Part shown: positions 35,062 to 41,716 of the stretch, piece after piece
Layout of the letters: every line of letters starts with the position of its first letter
How positions within the stretch are numbered: position 1 is the first letter of the stretch
Assembly (NCBI GenBank): GCA_036226585.1
Contig: CP108997.1
Span: 7,130,001 to 7,194,000 of the forward strand
DNA length: 64,000 bases
Source of the DNA: Streptomyces sp. NBC_00708
GTDB lineage: Bacteria; Actinomycetota; Actinomycetes; Streptomycetales; Streptomycetaceae
Reading direction: 5' to 3'
Program-made: the position numbers and the translations under genes
Notes under the pieces: model-generated
Told to the model about the DNA's origin: nothing
Seen by the model: only the letters and a program-made list of their open reading frames with translations
The model's database searches: none

Positions 35062-35879
35062 GGAGGCACTGGTCCCTGTTCGTCACGGCGTCCCGATACG
35101 CGCTGACCGGCCACGCCCGCAACCGGTTCGCGATGCTGCTGGTGGTCGTGTACATCCCTGTCTGGATCGGCCTGGCCTATGTGGCCATCCCCAGCCGGCC
35201 GGCCCCGTTCCGGCTGCGGGCCACCGGCGAGATCCTGTCCCCGCCGGGCAACCACCTCACCCAGATCACCGGCGCGCTCAACGCGGTCACCCTGATCGCC
35301 GGTTTCATGATGTTCGCCGCCACCTTCACCGGGGGCGCCTTAGACCGCCGCCTGGCCATGGCGGGATACCCCCGGTATCACCTCGTCCTCGCCAAGCTCT
35401 CCGCGCTGACGCTGGTCTGTACGGCCGTCGCCGCGTACGCCACGGCTGCCGCGGGCTTCGCCTGGGCCCCGCGGCAGCCCCTGATGCTGGCCGCCGGGCT
35501 CTTCCTCGCCGCCCTGACCTACGGGGCGCTCGGCGTGGTCTTCGGATCGGTGCTCCGCCGCGAGGTGGAGGGGATGTTCGCCATCCTCATGATCAGCATC
35601 CTCGATGTAGCCCTGCAGAACCCGCTCTCCAGCTCGGGATCGGACAGCGCGGTCGTCCGTTTCCTGCCGACGTACGGGGCCGTGCAGGCCAGCATGTCCG
35701 CCGCCTTCTCCGACGCACCGGTGGGGGAGGGGCTCGCGATCCAGTTCCTCTGGCTCACCGGCGCCGCGTGCGCCGGACTGCTGGTCTTCCGCAGGCGCAC
35801 CCGCGACGCGCTGCCCGCCCGGGGGAGGTCCGGCGTGCCGGCGCCCACCCGGTCCCCGGAGGCGGCACGACAGCCGTGA
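35058..35879 (+). CDS. ABC-2-type transporter permease
   Basis: This 273-residue protein has six predicted membrane helices and an ABC-2-like organisation, with no conserved catalytic motif expected. Helices start near residues 25, 75, 110, 140, 175 and 235. It forms the membrane half of the exporter with the overlapping ATPase gene. Codon 95 is TTA (35340-35342), the second TTA codon of this cluster, again suggesting bldA dependence. A hairpin about 25 bp after the stop is a probable terminator. Substrate assignment to the cluster's lipid rests on gene context only. Confidence 0.85.
   Translation: MRRHWSLFVTASRYALTGHARNRFAMLLVVVYIPVWIGLAYVAIPSRPAPFRLRATGEILSPPGNHLTQITGALNAVTLIAGFMMFAATFTGGALDRRLAMAGYPRYHLVLAKLSALTLVCTAVAAYATAAAGFAWAPRQPLMLAAGLFLAALTYGALGVVFGSVLRREVEGMFAILMISILDVALQNPLSSSGSDSAVVRFLPTYGAVQASMSAAFSDAPVGEGLAIQFLWLTGAACAGLLVFRRRTRDALPARGRSGVPAPTRSPEAARQP
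35340..35342 (+). other. In-frame TTA codon in ABC permease
   Basis: Codon 95 of the permease is TTA (Leu in GGALDRR). As with the thioester reductase gene, this makes full translation dependent on the bldA tRNA. Confidence 0.85.
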
Positions 35880-35903
35880 CCTCCGAATACCGGTGATCGT
35901 TCT

Positions 35904-35936
35904 GTAGCCGTCGGGCGCGTACACGGCGCCCGCTAC
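35904..35936 (+). terminator. Hairpin after the ABC operon
   Basis: CGGGCGC (35912-35918) pairs with GCGCCCG (35926-35932), extended outward by GTAGC and GCTAC with a three-base bulge. It lies 25 bp after the permease stop and before the secreted-protein gene. Confidence 0.55.
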
Positions 35937-35968
35937 GACACCCCCCTCGCTCAAGGAGCACTACTCCC

Positions 35969-36490
35969 ATGACCCTGTCGCGTACCGCCCGGAGCACCGT
36001 CCTCGCGGTGGCCCTCCTGTCCGTCTCCGCGCTGGCCTCCCCGTCCCCGGCCCAGGCGGCGGCCCTGCCGCCGGCGTGTCAGGAAGCGCTGCTGGAGACC
36101 TTCGACAAGTTCCCCGTCGTCGACTTCACGGTGCCGGACAAGGTCAAGAACACCATGCTCGGTGAGGTTCTCGGCCTGAGCGAGGAGGATCAGAAGGTGT
36201 TCACCGAGAAGGCGTGCGCGGCCTGGAACAGCTGGGCGACCGCCAACGGCCAAGCGGTCGCCACGGACCTGGACACGCGTTACCGCAACGCGGCGGGGCC
36301 GGTGTGCAACAAGTTCGCGAAGTCGTCCCTCGCGACGATCAAGAAGTACGCCCCGAACGTGCCCGCCGAGACGCGCGACCTGGAGAAGCTGGCCAAGCGC
36401 ATCTGGAAGGACTCCATGACGAAGCTGGCCGCCAATGCCACCAACGCCGACTGCCGTACCGCGTACGACACGGCGAGGGCCGGCTGGTAA
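35969..36490 (+). CDS. Small secreted protein of unknown function
   Basis: The 173-residue protein has a clear Sec signal peptide: a positive start (MTLSRTARS), a hydrophobic core and AQAAA cleavage near residue 31. The mature part is mostly helical and contains four cysteines, all of which could be paired. I do not recognise the family; nothing suggests an enzyme. AAGGAG lies about ten bases before the ATG. It follows the lipid cluster but is separated from it by a terminator-like hairpin, so it is probably its own transcription unit. A strong hairpin follows its stop. Confidence 0.8.
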   Translation: MTLSRTARSTVLAVALLSVSALASPSPAQAAALPPACQEALLETFDKFPVVDFTVPDKVKNTMLGEVLGLSEEDQKVFTEKACAAWNSWATANGQAVATDLDTRYRNAAGPVCNKFAKSSLATIKKYAPNVPAETRDLEKLAKRIWKDSMTKLAANATNADCRTAYDTARAGW

Positions 36491-36512
36491 CACGGCCCGC
36501 GGACCGTCGCGC

Positions 36513-36548
36513 CCGTGCCCCGCGTTCCGTACGGGACGCGGGGCACGG
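36513..36548. terminator. Strong bidirectional terminator hairpin
   Basis: CCGTGCCCCGCGT and its exact complement (36536-36548) form a 13-bp stem with a 10-base loop, placed between the convergent ends of the secreted-protein and STAS genes. Confidence 0.75.
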
Positions 36549-36556
36549 CCCCGAAG

Positions 36557-36958
36557 TCAGCAGGCGGCCGCTTCCTCGACCGTGGTGCGCACATACAGGA
36601 CCGCGTCGAGTCCGGTGAGCTCCAGCAGCCGCTGGAGCTGGGGCCTCGGGGCGGCCAGGCGCAGGGCGCCCGCCCGGTGGGTGAGGATCAGCAGGTTCAG
36701 GAGCGAAGAATCCGCGAAGGTGATCCCGGAGGCGTCCAGCACCACCTTCGGATGGCGCCAGGCGGCGGTGGTCAGCGCCTCCTCCAGCCGCGAGATCGAC
36801 TCCAGGTCGCAGGAACCCTGAGCCGCGACCACCCACACACCGTGGCGCTCGTACTCCACTACCACGGCCTGCGCCGGGCCGGGCCCGCCGGCCCGGTGCG
36901 CGCTGCCCCCGCCGACGCCGCTCACGCGTGCTGCCCAGCCGGCTTCGCCGTACGACAC
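36557..36958 (-). CDS. STAS-domain anti-sigma factor antagonist
   Basis: The 133-residue protein has an N-terminal extension of about 30 residues and a STAS domain (about 32-133), with the phosphorylatable serine in ASGITFADSSLLNLL (Ser84). In partner switching, the unphosphorylated form binds an RsbW-like kinase and frees a sigma factor. The GTG start is well supported by AGGAGG six bases upstream. It lies at one edge of a cluster of STAS, phosphatase and ATPase genes, so it is probably functionally linked to them. Which sigma factor is controlled is not visible. Confidence 0.88.
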   Translation of the reverse strand: MSYGEAGWAARVSGVGGGSAHRAGGPGPAQAVVVEYERHGVWVVAAQGSCDLESISRLEEALTTAAWRHPKVVLDASGITFADSSLLNLLILTHRAGALRLAAPRPQLQRLLELTGLDAVLYVRTTVEEAAAC

Positions 36959-37043
36959 CCGTGACCTCCTGTGACTTCACCCTGTCAGTGATTACACGAA
37001 AAGTATGTCATGTAGTTGAGGGCGGACAAGCATGCGCGCTTAG

Positions 37044-37385
37044 ATGGGATGCATGCCTGGAGCACCCGAATCCCACACCGGATGGACGTTCATCACCAAC
37101 CACGCGCGCGTACTGGCGACGATCGCCGAGGGCTCGACCGTCCGGATCCGCGACATCGCCGCACGGTGCCGGCTCACGGAGCGTGCGGTCCAGCGGATCA
37201 TCGCCGACCTGGAACAGGACGGATACCTCTCCCACACCCGGGAAGGGCGCGCGAACACGTACCGCATCGAAACGGACAAGGTGCTGCGTCACCCGGCCGA
37301 AGCCGGTCTCTCCGTCGCCTCGCTGCTCACCCTCCTCGTGCAGGACGAAACGGACCGCGGCAGAGACCGAGTGAAGGCTCCGTGA
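37044..37385 (+). CDS. Winged-helix (MarR-like) transcriptional regulator
   Basis: The 113-residue protein is a winged helix: FITNHARVLATIAEGSTVRIRDIAARCRLTERAVQRIIADLEQDGYLSHTREGRANTY in broken form covers helices 1-3 and the wing. The alternative ATG three codons downstream is equally possible; neither has a good ribosome-binding site. Similar small proteins occur next to Streptomyces partner-switching genes. No ligand domain is present, so it may act with a partner or constitutively. It is divergent from the STAS gene, with an AT-richer 85-bp gap between them that probably holds both promoters. Confidence 0.82.
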   Translation: MGCMPGAPESHTGWTFITNHARVLATIAEGSTVRIRDIAARCRLTERAVQRIIADLEQDGYLSHTREGRANTYRIETDKVLRHPAEAGLSVASLLTLLVQDETDRGRDRVKAP

Positions 37386-37417
37386 GGGTCCGGCGTCCGC
37401 CAGGTGGTGGGGCGGTG

Positions 37418-37498
37418 GTGATATCACGCTCCGTCACCGTGACGGGGGTGGTCGATTGCCAGCGAGGGCGGCGCTGCGGGATAGTTGCCGCACGGCAA
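37418..37498 (+). promoter_or_regulatory. Cluster of three palindromes before the phosphatase gene
   Basis: GTGATATCAC (37418-37427), CCGTCAC-C-GTGACGG (37431-37445) and TTGCCG-CA-CGGCAA (37485-37498) lie in the 170-bp gap before the PP2C gene. They are candidate operators for the winged-helix protein just upstream. No clear -35/-10 pair was recognised. Confidence 0.4.
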
Positions 37499-37554
37499 AT
37501 GCTTTTCCGTCCAGTTGGAAGGTGGTGCCGCTCGCCGCAGGCGGGTGCCCCCTC

Positions 37555-39219
37555 ATGGCTCCTCCCCGAAGAACGTCCGTGACGAGCGCCGGAGAACGTC
37601 CGGCGTCCGGCGCATGGTCAACGGCCCCGCATCCGGTGCTCGAAAGCGCCGCGGACGGCGTGCTGACCGAGGTCAACCCCGCCGCCTCCCGGCTCCTGCG
37701 CGACGCGCGACCGGGCGCCAGGATGGCCGACGCGGCCCCCGCCTGGCTCGCCCTGGCGGACCAGGAACTGCGCGACCGGACCGTGAACCGGTGCGCGGAC
37801 ACCGACGGCGGTGCGTCCGGCTGGATCGGCGCCCGCAGCTTCGAGGCCCTTCCCAGCCGGGGCGAGAACGGGAACGTGGTGTGGTGGCTGGTCGAGGACA
37901 CCGGCCGCAGGCGCGCCGAGGAGGCGCTCGCCACCGAACGCGAACGGACCGCTTTCCTCTCGGAGGCGTCCCACGTCCTGCTGTCCTCGCTGAACACCGA
38001 CCGATGCGTGAGCGCCACCGCCCGGCTCGCCTCCGAATACCTCGCGGAGGCGGCGGTCGTCGTCTCGCCCGCCCGGGGCGACAAGCTCCCGCTCGCCCAC
38101 GCGGTCGCCGGCCAGGACGCCGGGCGCGGACTCGTCGCGGCCGACCCGTGCGAACTGCCCGGCCTGGACGAGGCCCTTCAGGGCTTCCCGCCCGTGCCCT
38201 CGCGCTGGATCGACCCCGGCACACTGCCCGCCTGGATGATCCCCGCGGGCTACACCGGAACGATCACTTCGGTGGTCATCACGCCACTGCCCGGCCAGGG
38301 GGTCCCGGCGGGCGCCCTGGTCCTGCTGCGCAGCGGCGGCCAGTTCACCGAGAACGAGCAGATCTTCGCCCGGCTGTTCGCCGCACGGGCAGGTGCGGCC
38401 CTGTCCGCCGCCCATCTGTACGCGGAACAGAGCGCCATCACACGGACTCTGATGCAGGACCTGCTCCCGCCCCGGCTGCACCGCGTCAACGGGGTCGAGT
38501 TCGCGGGCGGCTACCGGCCGGCCGCCGCCCGGGAACGCGTCGGCGGGGACTTCTTCGACGTCCACCACTCCGGCGCCGGGGAGAAGGACTCCTCGCTGGT
38601 GATTCTGGGAGACGTGTGCGGCAAGGGGCTGGACGCCGCGGTGCTCACCGGCAAGATCCGCAACACCCTGCAGGCCCTCGTCCCTATGGCGGACGACCAC
38701 CAGAAAATGCTGGGACTCCTCAACGGGGCGCTCCTCAACTCCCACCACACCCGCTTCGCGACCATGGTCCTGGCATCGGTGCGGCGGACGGACCACGTGG
38801 TGCGCCTGCGGCTCACCTCCGCCGGCCATCCCGTGCCGCTGGTGGTCCGGGTGGACGGCCGCGTCGAGGAGGTCGGCACCCACGGCACCCTCATCGGAGC
38901 CCTTCCCGACATCGAGTCCCGGACCGTCGAAACCGTGCTGCGCCCCGGCGAGACGTGTCTGCTCTACACCGACGGGTTCACCGAGGCCCGGGGCGGCCCG
39001 CTCGGCGACGAGATGTTCGGTGAGGAGAGGCTGAAGCGGGCGCTCTCGGAATGCGCGGACATGCCCGGTGAGGCTGTGGTCGAGCGCATACAGATGCTCG
39101 CCGCCCAATGGGTACGGGGCGGTGGCCACGACGACATGGCGGTCGTCGCGATCACCGCGCCCCGGACGAACCACCTCAGCGCGGTGGACGGACACACACG
39201 GGGCAGGTACACCGCATGA
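37555..39219 (+). CDS. SpoIIE/RsbU-type PP2C phosphatase with PAS and GAF domains
   Basis: About 554 residues: a PAS-like segment (residues 15-120, VLESAADGVLTEVNPAA), a GAF domain (about 125-290) and a SpoIIE-type PP2C domain (310-550). The metal-binding aspartates are in VGGDFFDV, DVCGKGLDAA and GGHDDMAVVAI. Such phosphatases reactivate STAS antagonists by removing serine phosphate in response to a sensed signal. GTG and TTG starts up to 33 codons upstream are possible, because no ribosome-binding site is decisive. Its stop overlaps the next gene's ATG (ATGA). With the B12 protein and STAS gene it forms a three-gene coupled operon. Confidence 0.88.
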   Translation: MAPPRRTSVTSAGERPASGAWSTAPHPVLESAADGVLTEVNPAASRLLRDARPGARMADAAPAWLALADQELRDRTVNRCADTDGGASGWIGARSFEALPSRGENGNVVWWLVEDTGRRRAEEALATERERTAFLSEASHVLLSSLNTDRCVSATARLASEYLAEAAVVVSPARGDKLPLAHAVAGQDAGRGLVAADPCELPGLDEALQGFPPVPSRWIDPGTLPAWMIPAGYTGTITSVVITPLPGQGVPAGALVLLRSGGQFTENEQIFARLFAARAGAALSAAHLYAEQSAITRTLMQDLLPPRLHRVNGVEFAGGYRPAAARERVGGDFFDVHHSGAGEKDSSLVILGDVCGKGLDAAVLTGKIRNTLQALVPMADDHQKMLGLLNGALLNSHHTRFATMVLASVRRTDHVVRLRLTSAGHPVPLVVRVDGRVEEVGTHGTLIGALPDIESRTVETVLRPGETCLLYTDGFTEARGGPLGDEMFGEERLKRALSECADMPGEAVVERIQMLAAQWVRGGGHDDMAVVAITAPRTNHLSAVDGHTRGRYTA

Positions 39220-40286
39220 CGGCCGTGACGGGGGAGCTGCGCGACCGGCTCCTGACCGCCGTGGCCCTGGACCGCGACGAGTTCGCCGCCGCCGGTCTCG
39301 TCACCGGCGCCCTCGACGACGGCACGCCCCCGGAATCGGTCCTCCTGGACCTCATCGCACCGGTGCAGGCGCGGGTGGGCACGGAGTGGGCGGCCAACCG
39401 CCTCACCGTCGCCCAGGAGCACGCGGCCAGCGCCATCGTCGAGCGGGTGATCACGGCGCTCGCCCACCACCCCGCCGCCCGTACGGAGCCCACCCTCGGC
39501 AGGGTCACCGTGGCCTGCGTCGAACAGGAGTGGCACTCCCTGCCCGCCCGGCTCCTGGCCGAGGTCCTCACCCTGCGGGGCTGGGAGGTCGACTTCCTCG
39601 GCGCCCAGGTCCCCACGCCCCACCTCGTCGCACACCTCCACCACACCGGCGCGGACGTGGTCGCGCTCTCCTCGTCCATCCCCACCCGGCTGCCCACCGC
39701 CCACGCGGCGATCACCGCCTGCCAGTCCGTCGGGGTGCCCGTCCTCGCCGGGGGCGCGGCCTTCGGACACGACGGCCGCTTCGCGCGCATGCTCGGCGCG
39801 AACGCCTGGGCCCCCGACGCGCGCGGCGCCGCCGAACATCTGGCCGCGGGGCTGGCCCCGCCCGCACCGGCCGGTGTACGGCAGCAGAGCGACGATCTGC
39901 CGCACCTGCTCGACCAGGAATACACCCTGGTCTCGCGTGCGCAGGGGCTGCTCGTCAAGCAGGTCCTGGCGAAGCTGGAGGACATGTTCCCCGCCATGGC
40001 CGCGTACACCGGACTCCAGCGCGAGCGCACCGCGGAGGACATCGCGCACATCGTCGAATTCCTGTCCGTGGCGGTCTACACGGACGACGACGAGCTGTTC
40101 ACCACCTTCATGACCTGGACCGCGGACATCCTCATGGCCCGCCGCGTCCCCGCCCGGTCCCTGCCGCCCGTCCTGGACATCCTGATGACCGAACTCAAGG
40201 ACTTCCCCCGGGCCGTCCGGCCCCTGAACCGGGCCCGGACCATCCTGGCCGACGCCGTCGCAGCACACCCGGGAGCCCACGCATGA
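39216..40286 (+). CDS. B12-binding-domain regulatory protein
   Basis: The 356-residue protein has an N-terminal helical cap (residues 10-90) followed by a cobalamin-binding Rossmann domain (about 95-225): TVACVEQEWHSLPARLLAEVLTLRG, then VDFLGAQVPTPHL and GVPVLAGGAAFG. The His in EWHSLPA occupies the place of the lower-axial ligand in DxHxxG-type folds. A conserved helical C-terminus (230-356) is of unknown role. It resembles the sensory half of CarH/LitR photoreceptors but without a DNA-binding domain. Coupling to a PP2C phosphatase and STAS gene suggests light or B12 input to partner switching (inference). Confidence 0.85.
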   Translation: MTAVTGELRDRLLTAVALDRDEFAAAGLVTGALDDGTPPESVLLDLIAPVQARVGTEWAANRLTVAQEHAASAIVERVITALAHHPAARTEPTLGRVTVACVEQEWHSLPARLLAEVLTLRGWEVDFLGAQVPTPHLVAHLHHTGADVVALSSSIPTRLPTAHAAITACQSVGVPVLAGGAAFGHDGRFARMLGANAWAPDARGAAEHLAAGLAPPAPAGVRQQSDDLPHLLDQEYTLVSRAQGLLVKQVLAKLEDMFPAMAAYTGLQRERTAEDIAHIVEFLSVAVYTDDDELFTTFMTWTADILMARRVPARSLPPVLDILMTELKDFPRAVRPLNRARTILADAVAAHPGAHA

Positions 40287-40657
40287 GCGCCCCGTCCCTC
40301 TCCCTCACCGCCGAATCGGAGGACGGGGCCGTGCGCCTGCGCCTCGCGGGCGTCCTCGACTACGACACCAGTGACGGACTCGTCGCGCGGGCCGACGCGT
40401 GCGTCGAGGAGGACCCGCACGCCGGCGAACTGCACCTCGACTGCGAGAAGCTCCGGCTCTGCGACTCCACGGGGCTTTCCGCGCTGCTGATGATCCACCG
40501 CCGGACCACCGACCGGGGGATCACGCTCTTCCTCGACAACCCGCCGCCCTTCATGGAGCGGCTGCTGACCGTCACCGGTACTCGGCACCTGTTCGCAGCG
40601 GAGAACGAGCCGTCACGGCGGAGCCGCCCCGACGAGATCCGGGAGACGACCGACTGA
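40283..40657 (+). CDS. STAS-domain anti-sigma factor antagonist
   Basis: The 124-residue single STAS domain has the phosphorylation loop LHLDCEKLRLCDSTGLSALL with Ser62 as the expected phospho-acceptor. Its ATG overlaps the B12-protein stop, giving the third coupled gene of the operon. It is a natural substrate for the PP2C phosphatase two genes upstream and the RsbW-like ATPase encoded convergently just downstream. A charged 25-residue C-terminal tail is not part of the fold. Confidence 0.92.
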   Translation: MSAPSLSLTAESEDGAVRLRLAGVLDYDTSDGLVARADACVEEDPHAGELHLDCEKLRLCDSTGLSALLMIHRRTTDRGITLFLDNPPPFMERLLTVTGTRHLFAAENEPSRRSRPDEIRETTD

Positions 40658-40683
40658 GGCGCCGGCCCGCGCCTCACGGCCGC

Positions 40684-41118
40684 TCAGGGATGGGCGGGCA
40701 GGGCCATCAGCACCGTGATCCGTTTGCCGCCCGGGACCGGGCTGATGGACACCTCGTCGGCCAGCAGACGTACCAGCGGCCAGCCGTAGCCGCCGATCCT
40801 GGCCGCCCCCGCCCGCACCTGCGGCCCCACCTCCGGGGACTCGGCGGGCCCCTCCGTACTGGCGTCGCCGACGGTGATGCGCAGACCGGCACCGGTCACC
40901 ACGGTCTCGAACGCGGTGAGTCGCCCACCGTGCCGGAAGGCGTTCGTCACCAGCTCCGACGTGACCAGCAGCATGTCGTCCACCACATGGGCGGGCCACT
41001 GCGCCACCACGGCTCCGAAGTGTGCCGCGAGCAGCTCGGACACGATGCCCCGCGCATCGGCCGCGTTCCGCGGTACGGCCGAGAGCCGTTCCGCCTCCCC
41101 TCCTGCCTCTATCGACAC
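40684..41118 (-). CDS. RsbW-like anti-sigma ATPase/kinase
   Basis: The 144-residue HATPase_c domain has the N box LVTSELVTNAFRHGG and G1/G2 motifs (VGDAST and RIGGYGWPLVRLLADE). Such proteins phosphorylate STAS antagonists and sequester sigma factors. The GTG start is chosen for reading-frame length; its ribosome-binding site is weak. It lies 34 bp downstream of a STAS gene on the same strand and is convergent with another, so both neighbouring antagonists are plausible partners. No cognate sigma factor is encoded in this stretch. Confidence 0.88.
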   Translation of the reverse strand: MSIEAGGEAERLSAVPRNAADARGIVSELLAAHFGAVVAQWPAHVVDDMLLVTSELVTNAFRHGGRLTAFETVVTGAGLRITVGDASTEGPAESPEVGPQVRAGAARIGGYGWPLVRLLADEVSISPVPGGKRITVLMALPAHP

Positions 41119-41152
41119 CCGGACACCCCCACGCCCCCGTGAACCGCCGCGC

Positions 41153-41506
41153 TCAGCAATGGAGCGCCGCTTCCACGTCGTCCGCGAACCGGAACGCGCC
41201 CGAGGTGCCGGTGACCTCGAAGAGCCTGCGGACGCCGGATTGCAGGGGACCGGCCAGGACGAGCGGCACCCCCGCCTTCGTGTGTTCCCGCTGACCGCCC
41301 AGCAAGGCGTGGAGCGCCGCGGAGTCGGCGAAAGCAACCCCGGACAGATCGACCACGGTGCGGACGCCGCCGTCCTCGACCGCTCCGGTCAGGGCGGACG
41401 ACAAGTCACCGCTGCCCGACCAGCCGTCCAGACTGCCCCGGACCCGGATCAGCACCACACCGCCGGCCGTCTTCTCCGAACCGACCGATCGTTCATCTTC
41501 CGCCAT
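41153..41506 (-). CDS. STAS-domain anti-sigma factor antagonist
   Basis: The 117-residue STAS domain has VVDLSGVAFADSAALHALLGG with Ser62 as probable phosphorylation site, and an RsbV-type closing helix LQSGVRRLFEVTGTSGAF. It begins the minus-strand two-gene unit with the RsbW-like ATPase. GGAAG lies about nine bases before the ATG. It is the third STAS gene of the cluster. It is divergent from the lanthipeptide synthetase gene. Confidence 0.92.
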   Translation of the reverse strand: MAEDERSVGSEKTAGGVVLIRVRGSLDGWSGSGDLSSALTGAVEDGGVRTVVDLSGVAFADSAALHALLGGQREHTKAGVPLVLAGPLQSGVRRLFEVTGTSGAFRFADDVEAALHC

Positions 41507-41547
41507 GCGTCATATCTTCCTATGCCCCGCTGCCGGGTCGTCGTCCA

Positions 41548-41574
41548 GGGGCGGCGTCGCGCGTGCGCCGCCCC
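41548..41574. repeat. 9-bp perfect hairpin upstream of lanL
   Basis: GGGGCGGCG and CGCCGCCCC flank a nine-base loop in the 210-bp gap between the STAS and lanL genes. It could be an operator or leader structure. Confidence 0.45.
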
Positions 41575-41613
41575 TCGCGCCGGGCGGCGCCGACCAGGGA
41601 GGAAGCGATACCC

Positions 41614-41703
41614 GTGCGCTCGCTGGAGCAGGTGATTCCGGCTCGGGCGCGTTCCACGTTCACGTGTCATGGGCATTTTCCGGTCAGCGGTCCTCACCGT
41701 TGA
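41614..41703 (+). CDS. Possible 29-residue leader ORF before lanL
   Basis: A GTG start with GGGAGGAAG about nine bases upstream opens a 29-codon frame ending in TGA, 13 bp before the lanL ATG. The predicted peptide (VRSLEQVIPARARS...) has no recognised similarity. Its only support is the ribosome-binding site and position, so it may be chance. If translated, it could couple translation into lanL. Confidence 0.25.
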   Translation: MRSLEQVIPARARSTFTCHGHFPVSGPHR

Positions 41704-41716
41704 GAGGGACACTCAC

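Noticed and set aside
37044..37385. Reading the winged-helix gene as an anti-sigma factor or kinase
   Set aside because: Its sequence is a clear winged HTH without ATPase motifs; the RsbW-like protein is encoded at 40684-41118.
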